The notes below the pieces were generated by a model, which did no database searches, was not told the origin of the DNA, and saw nothing but the letters and a program-made list of their open reading frames with translations. From positions 1 through 64,000 of the forward strand of contig NZ_VSSR01000062.1 in NCBI RefSeq assembly GCF_008123515.1: a stretch of DNA of 64,000 bases, in the 5' to 3' direction. Shown here in pieces: positions 1 through 8,439 of the stretch (its first letter is position 1; the number at the start of each line of letters is the position of its first letter). The stretch comes from Bradyrhizobium cytisi. GTDB lineage: Bacteria > Pseudomonadota > Alphaproteobacteria > Rhizobiales > Xanthobacteraceae. The position numbers and the translations under genes are program-made.

Positions 1-30
1 GAGGTCGGCATAGTAGAGATTGCACATCGG

Positions 31-480
31 TCAGGCTTCGGTCCGAGGGTGGCGCGGCCGCCAAGCCAGTTGTAGCAGAGTCGCGGAAGGACGCCGGCCC
101 GCCTTGGCGCATTTGCGGCAGCGCAGCCGGTTGGCGAGATCGTGCACGAAGGTGGTCGGCGGATGCTTCATCGCCGCGAGGTCAACGTCGCTCGGCGTCT
201 TGCAGCGCGCGCACTGGATCTCCAGCCAAGGGAAGCCGCCATTCACCGTTTGGTCGATCGTCGGGGACGGATCAATCGGTTCTCCGTCTGACCACATGCG
301 TTCGTTCCAACTCTCGCATAGCAGCTTGTCGGCCTGCTGGATGAGCGCTTTCCCCTTCGCTCGCGTCTCCGCCGATCGGGTCGCCAGGATGCTAGCCATT
401 GCCCGCGCCTTGCCGAGCTCTTTCGCCAGAGCCTTGCGGTCGCCGCCCGACAGGGGCGTAGGGTGATACTTCGGGGCCAT
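31..480 (-). CDS. Conserved hypothetical protein with a two-CxxC zinc-ribbon-like C-terminus
   Basis: A 149-residue protein of unknown function. The first 60 residues are basic and Ala/Lys-rich and look helical. The second half has two Cys pairs, C90-x2-C93 and C121-x2-C124, spaced like a structural zinc ribbon, followed by a basic tail. I recognise the family as a conserved small protein of Bradyrhizobium but know no function for it. The same reading frame stays open upstream to about 921, but that part is low-complexity and overlaps the next gene, so I start at the ATG whose complement is 478-480. It lies downstream of, and in the same direction as, another small four-Cys protein, so the two may be co-transcribed. 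Confidence 0.6.
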   Translation of the reverse strand: MAPKYHPTPLSGGDRKALAKELGKARAMASILATRSAETRAKGKALIQQADKLLCESWNERMWSDGEPIDPSPTIDQTVNGGFPWLEIQCARCKTPSDVDLAAMKHPPTTFVHDLANRLRCRKCAKAGRRPSATLLQLAWRPRHPRTEA

Positions 481-526
481 CCGGACATCCAGCCGCAAAG
501 AGATCGTATCGGCAATCCAGAGCGGG

Positions 527-748
527 CTACGGCATCTCGAACGCCAGCCAGCACCCGTCTTCGTCATGCCTGCCGGTGCGCTGCTGGCAGGTGTTGTCGA
601 GCAGCCGCTGCGCGACGTCCTTCCAGACCGCGTTGCCGCCATATAATCGGACTGCATCGGCGGTCTGGATTTCCACGGTTCGCTCGCAGCGGCGGCACGA
701 GATGCGCAGGACGTGACGTTGAATTTCCGAAAGACGTCGCTGCCGCAT
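527..748 (-). CDS. Small four-cysteine conserved hypothetical protein, possibly 5'-frameshifted
   Basis: A 73-residue protein starting at an internal ATG (746-748). It has C18-x2-C21 and later C54 and C66, suggesting a small zinc-binding fold, and its middle (near residues 28-52) resembles a conserved rhizobial hypothetical family. The frame is open further upstream to 1060. A protein-like N-terminus (M-P-T-P-K-Q-M-E-K-L) is found in a different frame at about 895, and the two frames could be joined through a run of six G at 836-841. The true protein may therefore be about 120 residues with a frameshift. Function unknown. Confidence 0.5.
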   Translation of the reverse strand: MRQRRLSEIQRHVLRISCRRCERTVEIQTADAVRLYGGNAVWKDVAQRLLDNTCQQRTGRHDEDGCWLAFEMP

Positions 749-1065
749 CTGGGCCCCGGTCGCGCCGGCGCGAGGGTCTTTGAGAACCGAGTCCCAGTAT
801 TCTGCCGGGAGGGGCGCATCTGGAGCTGCAGCGGAGGGGGGCCGCCTTCGGCCGCGTCGGCGACCAGTTTTTCCATCTGCTTCGGGGTCGGCATGCGCCA
901 GCTCGCGGGTCGATCGGTCATGCCGAATTAGAACATAACAAGAACAAATGTCGAGTCCGGCCGGGCAGCGGTTGAAGAAAATCCTCCTGTGGGACGGGCC
1001 GCGATGTCGGAACCAAGCCAGGTCGTTCGTCTTGAATCCGGCATCAGTATGGAGTTCCACCCGCC

Positions 1066-1995
1066 ATGGCCCCCCGCGCTAACTGGAAAGGCTTCCTGCG
1101 TCTTTCACTCGTCACCTGTCCGGTTGCGCTCTATCCGGCCACATCGGAATCCGAAAAGGTCTCGTTCAACCAGCTCAATCGAAAGACCGGGCACCGGATC
1201 AAGTACGCCAAGGTGGATGCAGATACCGGCGAGGAGGTCGACAACGAGGACATCGTCAAGGGTTACAAAGTCGACACCGATACCTTCATCGAGGTGACCA
1301 AGGAGGAGCTCGAGAACGTCGCGCTGGAATCGACGCGAACCATCGAGATCGACGAGTTCGTTGACCGCAGCGAGATCGATCCGCGATATCTGATCCGCCC
1401 CTACTATCTGCGTCCAGACGGTAAGGTCGGTCACGATGCCTTCGCCGTCATCCGCGAAACCATCCGAGAGATGAACAAGGTCGCCATCGGACGGGTGGTA
1501 CTGACCAACCGTGAGCACATCATCGCCCTCGAGCCTATGGACAAGGGCTTGATGGGGACGCTGCTGCGCTATCCCTATGAGGTGCGCGATCCGCAGGAGT
1601 ATTTCGACGACATCCAGGACGTCAAAGTCACCAAGGACATGCTCGATCTCGCCAGGCATATCGTCAACCAGAAGGCGGGCCACTTCGAGCCAGAAAAGTT
1701 CGAAGACCAGTACGAAACCGCTCTCATCGAGCTCATCAACCAGAAGCGCGCCGGCAAACCCATCACCGCGAAAGCGCGACCCCGCGGCGAGAACGTGGTC
1801 GATCTGATAGACGCACTGCGCAAGAGCATCGGAAGAGACACGTTGGCAGCGACAGAGGCGCCGAAGAAGCCGGCCAAGAAGGCGCGCAAGGCGGCGGCCG
1901 GGCAGAAGGAAATGCTGATGCCGATCGCCGGCAAGAAACCGGCCAAGGAGGCTACGAAGAAGGCAGCGGCCAGACCGCAGCGGAAGTCGGGATAG
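1066..1995 (+). CDS. ku: Ku protein, non-homologous end joining
   Basis: Bacterial Ku of 309 residues. It binds DNA double-strand ends as a ring-shaped homodimer and recruits the LigD ligase for end joining. The N-terminal opening (R-A-N-W-K-G-F-L-R-L-S-L-V) is characteristic, as are the beta-barrel region through residue 250 or so and the H-I-V-N-Q-K-A-G-H-F segment near 205. After about residue 255 comes a Lys/Ala-rich tail, typical of bacterial Ku C-termini that contact DNA and ligase. No ligD is seen in the window, so the partner must be elsewhere. The ATG at 1066 gives the standard family start. Confidence 0.96.
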   Translation: MAPRANWKGFLRLSLVTCPVALYPATSESEKVSFNQLNRKTGHRIKYAKVDADTGEEVDNEDIVKGYKVDTDTFIEVTKEELENVALESTRTIEIDEFVDRSEIDPRYLIRPYYLRPDGKVGHDAFAVIRETIREMNKVAIGRVVLTNREHIIALEPMDKGLMGTLLRYPYEVRDPQEYFDDIQDVKVTKDMLDLARHIVNQKAGHFEPEKFEDQYETALIELINQKRAGKPITAKARPRGENVVDLIDALRKSIGRDTLAATEAPKKPAKKARKAAAGQKEMLMPIAGKKPAKEATKKAAARPQRKSG

Positions 1996-2085
1996 GTTCG
2001 GGAGCTTGGACGTGTGCTGCGGCCTGGTTCACGGCGGTAGCGGCCTCAGACACTTAGAACATCCGCATCCCGGAGATCGCAGCCC

Positions 2086-3270
2086 TCACACCATCTTTGC
2101 AAGCGCGTCGAAGAGCGCAAGGTTGAGGCGCTTGGTGTCGTTGCAGACGGGCACTGGTTGCGACGAGAATTTGGCAACGACCATCTCCGCGCGGGGATCG
2201 ACGTAGAGCCATTGGCCGTGACTGCCGAGAGCAAAGAAGGCGTCGCCGTCGCCGCGCCTTTGATACCATTTGTTTCGATAGGCTCCGCCTGGCAGCCATT
2301 CGGCGAGCTTACCCGCGCCCCAATTCCCCAGAGGCGTACCCTCGGCGGTGTCGCGCACCCACTCCGGCGAGACGATCCGTCGCCCGTTTGCGGCGCCGCC
2401 CAATCGCATCATCTCGCCAACGCGCGCAAGATCGCGCGGGCTCATGCAGATGCCGCCGCCGGACCGGGCCGCGCCGGCTGCATCGACCGTGACATAGGCA
2501 TCCTGCCTTGCTCCGAGTGGCTGCCAGAGGCGCGTGGTGACGAGATCCGCAAATCGCTCGCCGGATGCGCGCTCGACGACCTGGCCGAGAACGTCGGAGT
2601 TCGGGGACGCGTAGTGGAAGGAGCAATTGTGATCACCCGCGCCCTTCTTCAATGACGACAAGAATTCCACGAGGGTTTCAGCAGCATGTCCGGGCTCGAC
2701 GGGCTCCAGCAAGCCGGCGCGGCGATAGCGCGCGAAGTCGCCGCGCGCGTCCTGATAGGTCTCCTGGAAATCGAGGCTGACCCGCATGTCGAGGACATCT
2801 CGGATGCGCGCATCCGCATAGGCGGACGATTTCAGCTCCGGCACATAATGCGGCACGAGTTCATCAAGATCGAGCAGGCCGTCGCCGTGCAGGATGCCGG
2901 CGATGATCGCGGTCACCGACTTGCTTGCGGAGAACAGGATATGGCGCGATTTTAGCGTGAAGTTCGCCGCATGGACATCAGCCACGACGCGGCCCGACTT
3001 CATCACGACAAGCGCATCGGTCGAGGTTCCCCGGAGAATATCTGCAACAGTCGTTCTCTCGCCGCCGACCGAGAATTCCTCGCGGACCAGACCTTCGGAA
3101 CTGACGGGCGGCTCCTCGGTCACCCCGGGCATTGCCGGAATCCGAGCGGTCGGAATGAGTTCAGTGACATGACGAAACGACCAGACGTTCCAGGGCGCCT
3201 GACGCCAGTTGGATAGTCGGACATCGCTGCGGGGAAAGCCGTAGCTGGTCTCGAAGGCAGATAATGACAT
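2086..3270 (-). CDS. Serine hydrolase of the beta-lactamase class C / EstB family
   Basis: 394 residues. The catalytic S-x-x-K motif is at residues 114-117 (S-A-S-K) and the second Tyr motif at 220 (Y-A-S-P-N). A G-S-H-G-Q motif near the end replaces the K-T-G box, as in many esterase or aminohydrolase members. No clear signal peptide is visible, so a cytoplasmic esterase, amidase or D-aminopeptidase is more likely than antibiotic resistance. It is the last gene of a minus-strand run (AraC, PhzF-like, amino-acid ABC transporter, this gene), 24 bases after the ABC ATPase, so it probably acts on the imported compound. The substrate is unknown. Confidence 0.85.
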   Translation of the reverse strand: MSLSAFETSYGFPRSDVRLSNWRQAPWNVWSFRHVTELIPTARIPAMPGVTEEPPVSSEGLVREEFSVGGERTTVADILRGTSTDALVVMKSGRVVADVHAANFTLKSRHILFSASKSVTAIIAGILHGDGLLDLDELVPHYVPELKSSAYADARIRDVLDMRVSLDFQETYQDARGDFARYRRAGLLEPVEPGHAAETLVEFLSSLKKGAGDHNCSFHYASPNSDVLGQVVERASGERFADLVTTRLWQPLGARQDAYVTVDAAGAARSGGGICMSPRDLARVGEMMRLGGAANGRRIVSPEWVRDTAEGTPLGNWGAGKLAEWLPGGAYRNKWYQRRGDGDAFFALGSHGQWLYVDPRAEMVVAKFSSQPVPVCNDTKRLNLALFDALAKMV

Positions 3271-3294
3271 GGTGTGTGAAAGCTCCGTCGCGGG

Positions 3295-4023
3295 TCAGTC
3301 AATATGCTGGAGGAAGTCGCGAAATCGCTCGCTCGGAGGCGCCGACAGCAGATCAACGGGGTTACCGTCGTGAACGACATGCCCTGCATCCAGGAAAAGC
3401 AGCCGCGAGCCGACCTTTTTGGCGAAGCTCATCTCGTGGGTCACGACCACCATGGTCATGCCCTCTGTCGCCAGCGTCTGCATGACCTTGAGCACTTCCT
3501 GCCGCAATTCGGGGTCGAGCGCCGAGGTCGGCTCGTCGAACAGCATCACCTTCGGCTCGACGGCGAGCGCGCGGGCGATCGCCACGCGCTGCTGCTGGCC
3601 TCCCGAAAGCTGCGACGGATAATGGTTCATACGCTCGGCGAGCCCGACCTTTTGCAGCAAGGCCGCGGCGATCTCGCGGGCCTCGGCTTTCGACCGGCCG
3701 CGCGCACGGATTGGCCCGAACATGACGTTCTGTATCGCCGTCAGATTGGGAAACAGGTTGAACTGCTGGAACACCATGCCGGCTTCGAGCCGGATGCGCC
3801 GGACATCGCGAGACGCCCCCAGCACGCTGATATCATCGACGCGGAGATCGCCGTCGCTGATCGTCTCCAGCACGTTGATGCACCGGAGCATGGTCGATTT
3901 GCCGGAGCCGGAAGGTCCGATGATGACCGCGACCTCGCCGCTTTCGATACCGAGATCGAGCGGATGCAGAACGGTGTGGGCGCCAAATCGCTTCGTCGTC
4001 TGCCTGAATTCGATCATACTCAT
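3295..4023 (-). CDS. Polar amino-acid ABC transporter ATP-binding protein
   Basis: A 242-residue ATPase of the GlnQ/HisP type. Walker A is G-P-S-G-S-G-K-S-T at residues 36-44, the signature L-S-G-G-Q-Q-Q-R is near 139, and Walker B with F-D-E-P-T-S-A-L-D is near 160. It energises uptake by the adjacent permease. Its ATG overlaps the permease stop by four bases, indicating translational coupling. Family members import polar or basic amino acids; the substrate here cannot be read from the sequence. Confidence 0.95.
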   Translation of the reverse strand: MSMIEFRQTTKRFGAHTVLHPLDLGIESGEVAVIIGPSGSGKSTMLRCINVLETISDGDLRVDDISVLGASRDVRRIRLEAGMVFQQFNLFPNLTAIQNVMFGPIRARGRSKAEAREIAAALLQKVGLAERMNHYPSQLSGGQQQRVAIARALAVEPKVMLFDEPTSALDPELRQEVLKVMQTLATEGMTMVVVTHEMSFAKKVGSRLLFLDAGHVVHDGNPVDLLSAPPSERFRDFLQHID

Positions 4024-4676
4024 GGCAGCCGCGATCTCCGTTCGATGACGCGGAGGCTGAAGGCCAGCAGGCTGATCACGACGAGGTAGATCAGCGCCAC
4101 CGCGGTCCAGATCTCCACGGCCCGAAAATTCTCAGACATGATCTCTTGGCCGCGGCGGGTCAGTTCGCCGACGCCGATGACCAGGAAGATCGAGGTATCC
4201 TTGACCACGGCCACGACCTGATTGCCCATCGCTGGCAGAGCACGTCGAAACGCAATCGGCGCGATCACGTACGCGAGGACCTTTCGGAAACTCAGGCCCA
4301 TGGCGAGACCGGCCTCGCGGAGGCCGACGGGCACGCTGTCGAGTGCGCCGCGGACGATCTCCGCGGTGTAGGCGCCCGAATTCACGATGAGCGTGATAAT
4401 CGCCGCGCTTGTCGAACTGAGGCGGATGCCCAGCATGATCGGCAGGGCGAAATAGACAAACATCACCTGCACGACAATGGGTGTGCCTCGAATGAAGGCG
4501 ACGTAGGCTTGCGCCGGCGCCGCCACCAGCCAATTCCCGTAGTTGAGACCGATCGCGGTCAGAACGCCGACGATCGTCCCGCCGATCAGGCCCGCGATCG
4601 CGATCAGGATGGTGAGCTCCAGGCCCTCCAGCAATTCCGGCAGGGCGGCGGTGATCGCGGTCCAATCGAACGACAT
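4020..4676 (-). CDS. Polar amino-acid ABC transporter permease (HisM/GlnP type)
   Basis: A 218-residue integral membrane protein with several hydrophobic helices and a permease cytoplasmic loop motif (E-A-G-L-A-M-G-L-S near residue 140) that docks on the ATPase. Only one permease gene is present, so the channel is presumably a homodimer. It follows the binding-protein gene by 13 bases and overlaps the ATPase start by four bases, forming a compact binding protein, permease, ATPase operon. Confidence 0.94.
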   Translation of the reverse strand: MSFDWTAITAALPELLEGLELTILIAIAGLIGGTIVGVLTAIGLNYGNWLVAAPAQAYVAFIRGTPIVVQVMFVYFALPIMLGIRLSSTSAAIITLIVNSGAYTAEIVRGALDSVPVGLREAGLAMGLSFRKVLAYVIAPIAFRRALPAMGNQVVAVVKDTSIFLVIGVGELTRRGQEIMSENFRAVEIWTAVALIYLVVISLLAFSLRVIERRSRLP

Positions 4677-4689
4677 GGCGGGGTCAGTC

Positions 4690-5454
4690 CTAGGTCGCCT
4701 CCGGCCCGAACCATTTCTCGCGCAGCGCTTTTAGGCGTCCGTCCACCTTCATGGCGGCGAGGGTCGCATTCGCCGTCGCAACGAGCGGGCTGCCCTTCTG
4801 GAAACCAATGCCGACGTCGCGGCCCTCCAGCTTCGGCTGGAGCACCCTGACTTTACCCTTGCCCGCGTTGTTGGCGTAGTACATCAGCGCCGGCGCGTCG
4901 TAGACGACGGCGTCCGTTCGGCCTGCTTCGAGCGCAAGCAGTGCGTTGTTGATAGTCGGCATCTGCTCGACACTCGCGCCCTTGATGTGCTCGCGGATGA
5001 AATCGACCGCGATCGTTCCTGTTTCGGTGCCGATCGCCTTCCCGGCGAGATCGTCGGGCGTCTTGATCGTCGTGTTACTCGCGCCGGTGATGGCAACGAG
5101 CCCGCTCTGGTAGTAGGGATCCGAGAAATCGATCACCTTCTGGCGTTCCGGCTTGATGAACAGCTGAGAGACGATCGCGTCGATGTTCTTCGTCTGCAAC
5201 GCCGGGATCAACGCGCCGAACTGCATCGGCTGCACATGCCATTTGCGGTTCAGGCCTTTCGCCACCTGGGCCCAGACCTCGATGTCGAAGCCCGAATAGC
5301 CGTCGCCATCCTTGAACGCAAAGGGCGGGCTGCCGACATTGGAGCCGACGATGAGCTCGGCATCCTCGGCACTGGCCGACCAGGACATCGAGATTGCGGG
5401 AGCGGCAATCAAACCAAGCTTGATAAAGTCGCGACGTTTCACCTTGATCTCCAT
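4690..5454 (-). CDS. Periplasmic amino-acid-binding protein of the ABC transporter
   Basis: A 254-residue solute-binding protein of family 3. The N-terminus has K-R-R-D-F-I-K-L-G followed by a hydrophobic stretch ending A-S-A, a Tat-like export signal. Typical family features follow: P-P-F-A-F, G-Y-S-G-F-D-I-E-V, D-F-S-D-P-Y-Y and a C-terminal L-R-E-K-W-F-G. I start at the ATG at 5452-5454 because the open frame before it is low-complexity and the signal peptide begins there. It is co-directional with the PhzF-like gene upstream (28-base gap). Confidence 0.93.
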   Translation of the reverse strand: MEIKVKRRDFIKLGLIAAPAISMSWSASAEDAELIVGSNVGSPPFAFKDGDGYSGFDIEVWAQVAKGLNRKWHVQPMQFGALIPALQTKNIDAIVSQLFIKPERQKVIDFSDPYYQSGLVAITGASNTTIKTPDDLAGKAIGTETGTIAVDFIREHIKGASVEQMPTINNALLALEAGRTDAVVYDAPALMYYANNAGKGKVRVLQPKLEGRDVGIGFQKGSPLVATANATLAAMKVDGRLKALREKWFGPEAT

Positions 5455-5482
5455 GGCACGGGTGGGCTTTGGGGTCGGCGTG

Positions 5483-6385
5483 TCAGATCGAAATTTTCTC
5501 GCAATCGGTCGGTTGCACGACCCCGGAGAGCCAGCAGCCATCGATGCGGCCGTCCTCGAGATTGAAGCGGACCCGGATCTCGGACGGACGCTTCATCGCG
5601 CGGCCCTGACGGACAGTGATCAAGCGCTCGGAGGCTTCCACTAAACCGTTCGACAGCAGGCCGAACGACAAGGCGGATGCCGCGATGCCGGTGGCGGCGT
5701 CTTCTGGATAACCTGAGGAGCGCGGAAACTGGCGGGCGTCGACGACCTGCCTCTGCCGATCGGAGATGGCGTAGGGATAGAGTCCGGTCGACCCGATGCG
5801 GACGCACAATTGCTCGAGATTGCTGAAGTCGGGGCTGAGGCCGTCAAGCGCGGAAACCGATCTCATTGGAATGAGCGTCTTGACCCGGCTCGTCCGCGCA
5901 TTCTGGATCGGCAGCGGCGCGAGATCGTCGGAGCGGATGCCGAGGACTTCGACAATGTCGGCTCTGGCCTGATCAGCGTCGGGAAGCGGCTCGACATGGC
6001 CCGCGGGCTGCGAGACTTCGACCAGGACGTCCTGTCCTGCCGGCCGTCGGATCCGCGCCTCCACTCGGCCGCTCTTGGTCCAGATCTTCAGGCGATCGTC
6101 CGACAACCGGCCGAGCTGCTCCAGCAACCAGACGGCGCCAACGGTGGCATGTCCGCACATCGACATTTCATGATTGGGGACCCAGAAGCGAAATTCGAAA
6201 TCGCAATCCGATCCGGACGGCGGCGGCAACACGAATCCGCTTTCGTGGCCATAGGAGCTGGCCAACTCCTGCATCTGCGCATCCAACATGCCGGCCGCAT
6301 CGACGACGATAGGCGCCGGATTGCCGCCGTCAGGACCCGCAGCGAACACGCGGACAAATCGAACCTGCTGCTTGAGACTGTTCAT
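5483..6385 (-). CDS. PhzF-family isomerase/epimerase
   Basis: A 300-residue protein of the PhzF fold (two diaminopimelate-epimerase-like halves). Diagnostic motifs are G-G-N-P-A-P near residue 20, Y-G-H-E-S-G-F near 47 carrying the conserved catalytic Glu, C-G-H-A-T-V-G-A near 78 and E-D-A-A-T-G-I-A near 230. Known relatives isomerise an allylic amine or carry out related proton transfers. There are no other phenazine genes here, so a phenazine role is unlikely. Its position before an amino-acid ABC transporter suggests conversion of an imported amino acid or derivative. A GTG three bases upstream is an alternative start. Confidence 0.88.
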   Translation of the reverse strand: MNSLKQQVRFVRVFAAGPDGGNPAPIVVDAAGMLDAQMQELASSYGHESGFVLPPPSGSDCDFEFRFWVPNHEMSMCGHATVGAVWLLEQLGRLSDDRLKIWTKSGRVEARIRRPAGQDVLVEVSQPAGHVEPLPDADQARADIVEVLGIRSDDLAPLPIQNARTSRVKTLIPMRSVSALDGLSPDFSNLEQLCVRIGSTGLYPYAISDRQRQVVDARQFPRSSGYPEDAATGIAASALSFGLLSNGLVEASERLITVRQGRAMKRPSEIRVRFNLEDGRIDGCWLSGVVQPTDCEKISI

Positions 6386-6483
6386 CACCCATCCCGGAAC
6401 GCGTGGCTCTTTCGAGCCGTCGCGCGGAAGTCACGCCGGTCAAACTATGACCGTCGCTGCCGGGATGCGTGTCCGAACGGGAC

Positions 6484-7359
6484 TTAAAGCTTGATTGATC
6501 GGGCCATGCGCTTGCGGATTTCGCTCGGCGAGCGGCCGTCGGCTCGGCGCATCGCATGGGCGAGCGCGGCACCGCTGTCGAAGCCGACCCGAAACGCGAT
6601 CTCGCCGATTGGTAGGTCCGTCGCGCCGAGAAGCTCGCACGCCTTGTCGAGGCGCGCCCTCTGCTGGAATTCGCCGATCGACAGACCGGTAAACTCCCGG
6701 AACAGCCGGCTCATATGCCGCCGCGACACACCAAAACGTTCCTCGAGCGCATCGAGCGGAACGGTCTGATCGATATGCCGGATCAGATATTGCTTCACGT
6801 CCTCGATCAGCATCATGCCGTGCTCGCGATGCGAGGTGCCGGACACGGTCTCGCCGGCCATGACTTCAGCGATGCATTGCACCAGCAGCGCGGAAGACAG
6901 GCCGTGGCGAATACGCGACTGGCCGTATGCCTCGCCCTCGCCCCTGGCCGACAATTCGTGCAAGGCGCGCAGCTTTGAGGTGCAACGAAAGAAGCTGGTC
7001 GTGCGGGTCCGTCGCCGGAATTCACTCAGTGAGCCGATTTCGCTCTCGAACTTGTCAAGGATCGGTCCGGTGACATAGAGGGCAATGTGGCTATGCGCGC
7101 CGATGCCGGCCTTCGTTTCGTGAGCCCGGTCGGGTGGCACGACCGCAAACCGATCCTGGGACAACCACGTTCCCGCCCGCTGGCCCTCGTGCTTGAGCTC
7201 CATCGTGCCGCGGCTTGGCAGGATGAACATCAGACAATCATGCCAGTGCCAGGGCATGGCGTATTCGCCGCTGCCAGCCAGGGCCGCGTACTCGCTGTCA
7301 GCGGCTATCAGGCGATCCGGATTTGCGGTGTCGCGCAGCCGTTCAAATGACCTCAGCAT
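6484..7359 (-). CDS. AraC-family transcriptional regulator
   Basis: About 291 residues with an N-terminal cupin-like sensing domain (H-W-H-D near residue 39) and a C-terminal double helix-turn-helix of about 100 residues (L-F-R-E-F-T-G-L-S-I-G and G-F-D-S-G-A-A-L-A-H-A). It is the first gene of the minus-strand group, with a 98-base gap before the PhzF-like gene, and probably controls that operon in response to the transported compound. The frame is open further upstream, but similarity to the family begins at the ATG at 7357-7359. Confidence 0.88.
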   Translation of the reverse strand: MLRSFERLRDTANPDRLIAADSEYAALAGSGEYAMPWHWHDCLMFILPSRGTMELKHEGQRAGTWLSQDRFAVVPPDRAHETKAGIGAHSHIALYVTGPILDKFESEIGSLSEFRRRTRTTSFFRCTSKLRALHELSARGEGEAYGQSRIRHGLSSALLVQCIAEVMAGETVSGTSHREHGMMLIEDVKQYLIRHIDQTVPLDALEERFGVSRRHMSRLFREFTGLSIGEFQQRARLDKACELLGATDLPIGEIAFRVGFDSGAALAHAMRRADGRSPSEIRKRMARSIKL

Positions 7360-7583
7360 CTCGATGCCCGATGTGACGAACGGAGGATGCCTGCAAAATA
7401 CCCTTTCCCGGAGGCCTGGCAACCGCAAATGGCGTTCAACGCCTGCCCCAGATGGAAGCAAGCGGACCTGTGGCAATCCGCGGCATGCGGTTTAGGCGCG
7501 GCCTTTTGATTCCAGGAGGCCGGAAATCCCGAATTAGAGTGCCCTGCCGGTGACGACTTTCCTTCCGAGGCCGAGGTCATCTG

Positions 7584-7770
7584 ATGGCGGAAAAACGACA
7601 TCCGAAACTTCATCGCGGAGGTGAAGCAAGGTACGCTCTCGCGGCCCTCGTTCATCCGGACCATGGCTTCGGTCGGGATCGCATCGCCGGTCGCAAGCCA
7701 GATCCTGCTCTGGAACGACGTGGCGATGGCGGGCGCCACGCTTGACTACAAGCCAACCAAGGCCGGTGGT
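7584..7770 (+). pseudogene. N-terminal remnant of a peptide ABC transporter binding protein
   Basis: Read with one correction, the plus strand encodes the start of a Tat-exported dipeptide-binding protein: M-A-E-N-D-I-R-N-F-I, then L-S-R-P-S-F-I, then a hydrophobic core, then Y-K-P-T-K-A-G-G. This matches the conserved N-terminus of the rhizobial DppA-like family. The reading frame is broken by an extra A in the five-A run at 7591-7595. Homology ends abruptly at about 7770, leaving only some 60 of more than 500 residues. It is clearly dead and marks a recombination or deletion boundary. Confidence 0.7.
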
Positions 7771-7853
7771 CAAACTGACACAGTTCGATCGGTCCGGAAC
7801 CCGTGAATCCCTTGCTGCGTTGGGTTTGTCATCAAGTCCGATAGGAGGAGCCG

Positions 7854-8039
7854 ATGGCGGCAGCGAAGAAGAAGACGGCCCGCGGGCGCAAGCAGGACCG
7901 GGCCCGTGTGGCCGGCGGGCAAAAGTACGAAGTGGGGGACGAGTCAAAAAAGACAGGGCGGTCGGCGTCAGCCGTCAAGAAAGCTGTCAAGAAGGTCGGC
8001 AACAGCCGGAAGCGAGTCGAGAAGCGTCTCGCGCGCTAG
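7854..8039 (+). CDS. DUF3606-like small basic protein
   Basis: 61 residues, very rich in Lys/Arg/Ala, with the DUF3606-type core K-Y-E-V...K-K-T-G-R-S-A-S-A-V-K-K-A-V-K-K-V-G-N-S near residues 25-52. Family members are small uncharacterised proteins, common in rhizobia, with a predicted helix-turn-helix-like fold; nucleic-acid binding is only a guess. A good ribosome binding site (AGGAGG, 7845-7850) precedes the ATG. Confidence 0.75.
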   Translation: MAAAKKKTARGRKQDRARVAGGQKYEVGDESKKTGRSASAVKKAVKKVGNSRKRVEKRLAR

Positions 8040-8048
8040 GTCTTTGCT

Positions 8049-8068
8049 CGCGCCGATTGTCCGGCGCG
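8049..8068. terminator. Hairpin between convergent genes
   Basis: A perfect 7-bp inverted repeat (CGCGCCG / CGGCGCG) with a 6-base loop, followed by TT. It lies between the stop of the DUF3606 gene and the stop of the convergent small gene, so it could end transcription from both sides. There is no long T run. Confidence 0.5.
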
Positions 8069-8072
8069 TTGC

Positions 8073-8339
8073 CTAGACCTCGGGCGGGCATTCGGGGCAG
8101 GTATCGCCGATCGAGTCCAGGACCTCGGTCATCGCGCCGGCGGCCGCTCCGCGCGAAAGGCCCAGTGGCGGATCCTGGCGGGCGATTTCGAACGCCCGCT
8201 CACGGGCGTGCGGATCTGCTCGGTCCTGCATCCAGCCGTGGTACTCACACTCGCGGATGGCGCCTGCCTCCTCCAGCACGGCTATCGCCCACCCCCGTAC
8301 CGTGCGGATCGCCGGCCGCCGCTCCTTGGTCACTAGCAT
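8073..8339 (-). CDS. Conserved hypothetical protein, 88 residues
   Basis: A small acidic protein with no motif I can assign. The ATG at 8337-8339 is preceded by a strong GGAGG-type ribosome binding site, which fixes the start even though the frame stays open further upstream into the SRAP remnant. Two Cys (C-P-E-C) lie at the very C-terminus. The family occurs in Bradyrhizobium as an uncharacterised protein. It is convergent with the DUF3606 gene. Confidence 0.65.
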   Translation of the reverse strand: MLVTKERRPAIRTVRGWAIAVLEEAGAIRECEYHGWMQDRADPHARERAFEIARQDPPLGLSRGAAAGAMTEVLDSIGDTCPECPPEV

Positions 8340-8439
8340 CAAGATCGCTCCTCCGCGAGGGACGAATCCTTGCGGCCCTCGATTCGTTCCGGCTGCTAAC
8401 ACAGAGCAGGGATTCCAAATCGTCGGAGGCAGGTGCTTT

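Noticed and set aside
2086-3270. Reading the serine hydrolase as an antibiotic-resistance beta-lactamase
   Set aside because: There is no signal peptide and the third motif is G-S-H-G-Q rather than K-T-G; the operon context points to metabolism.
6488-6978. Several 60-90-codon plus-strand frames opposite the AraC gene at 6484-7359
   Set aside because: All lie within the AraC coding region, have basic low-complexity products and no ribosome binding sites.
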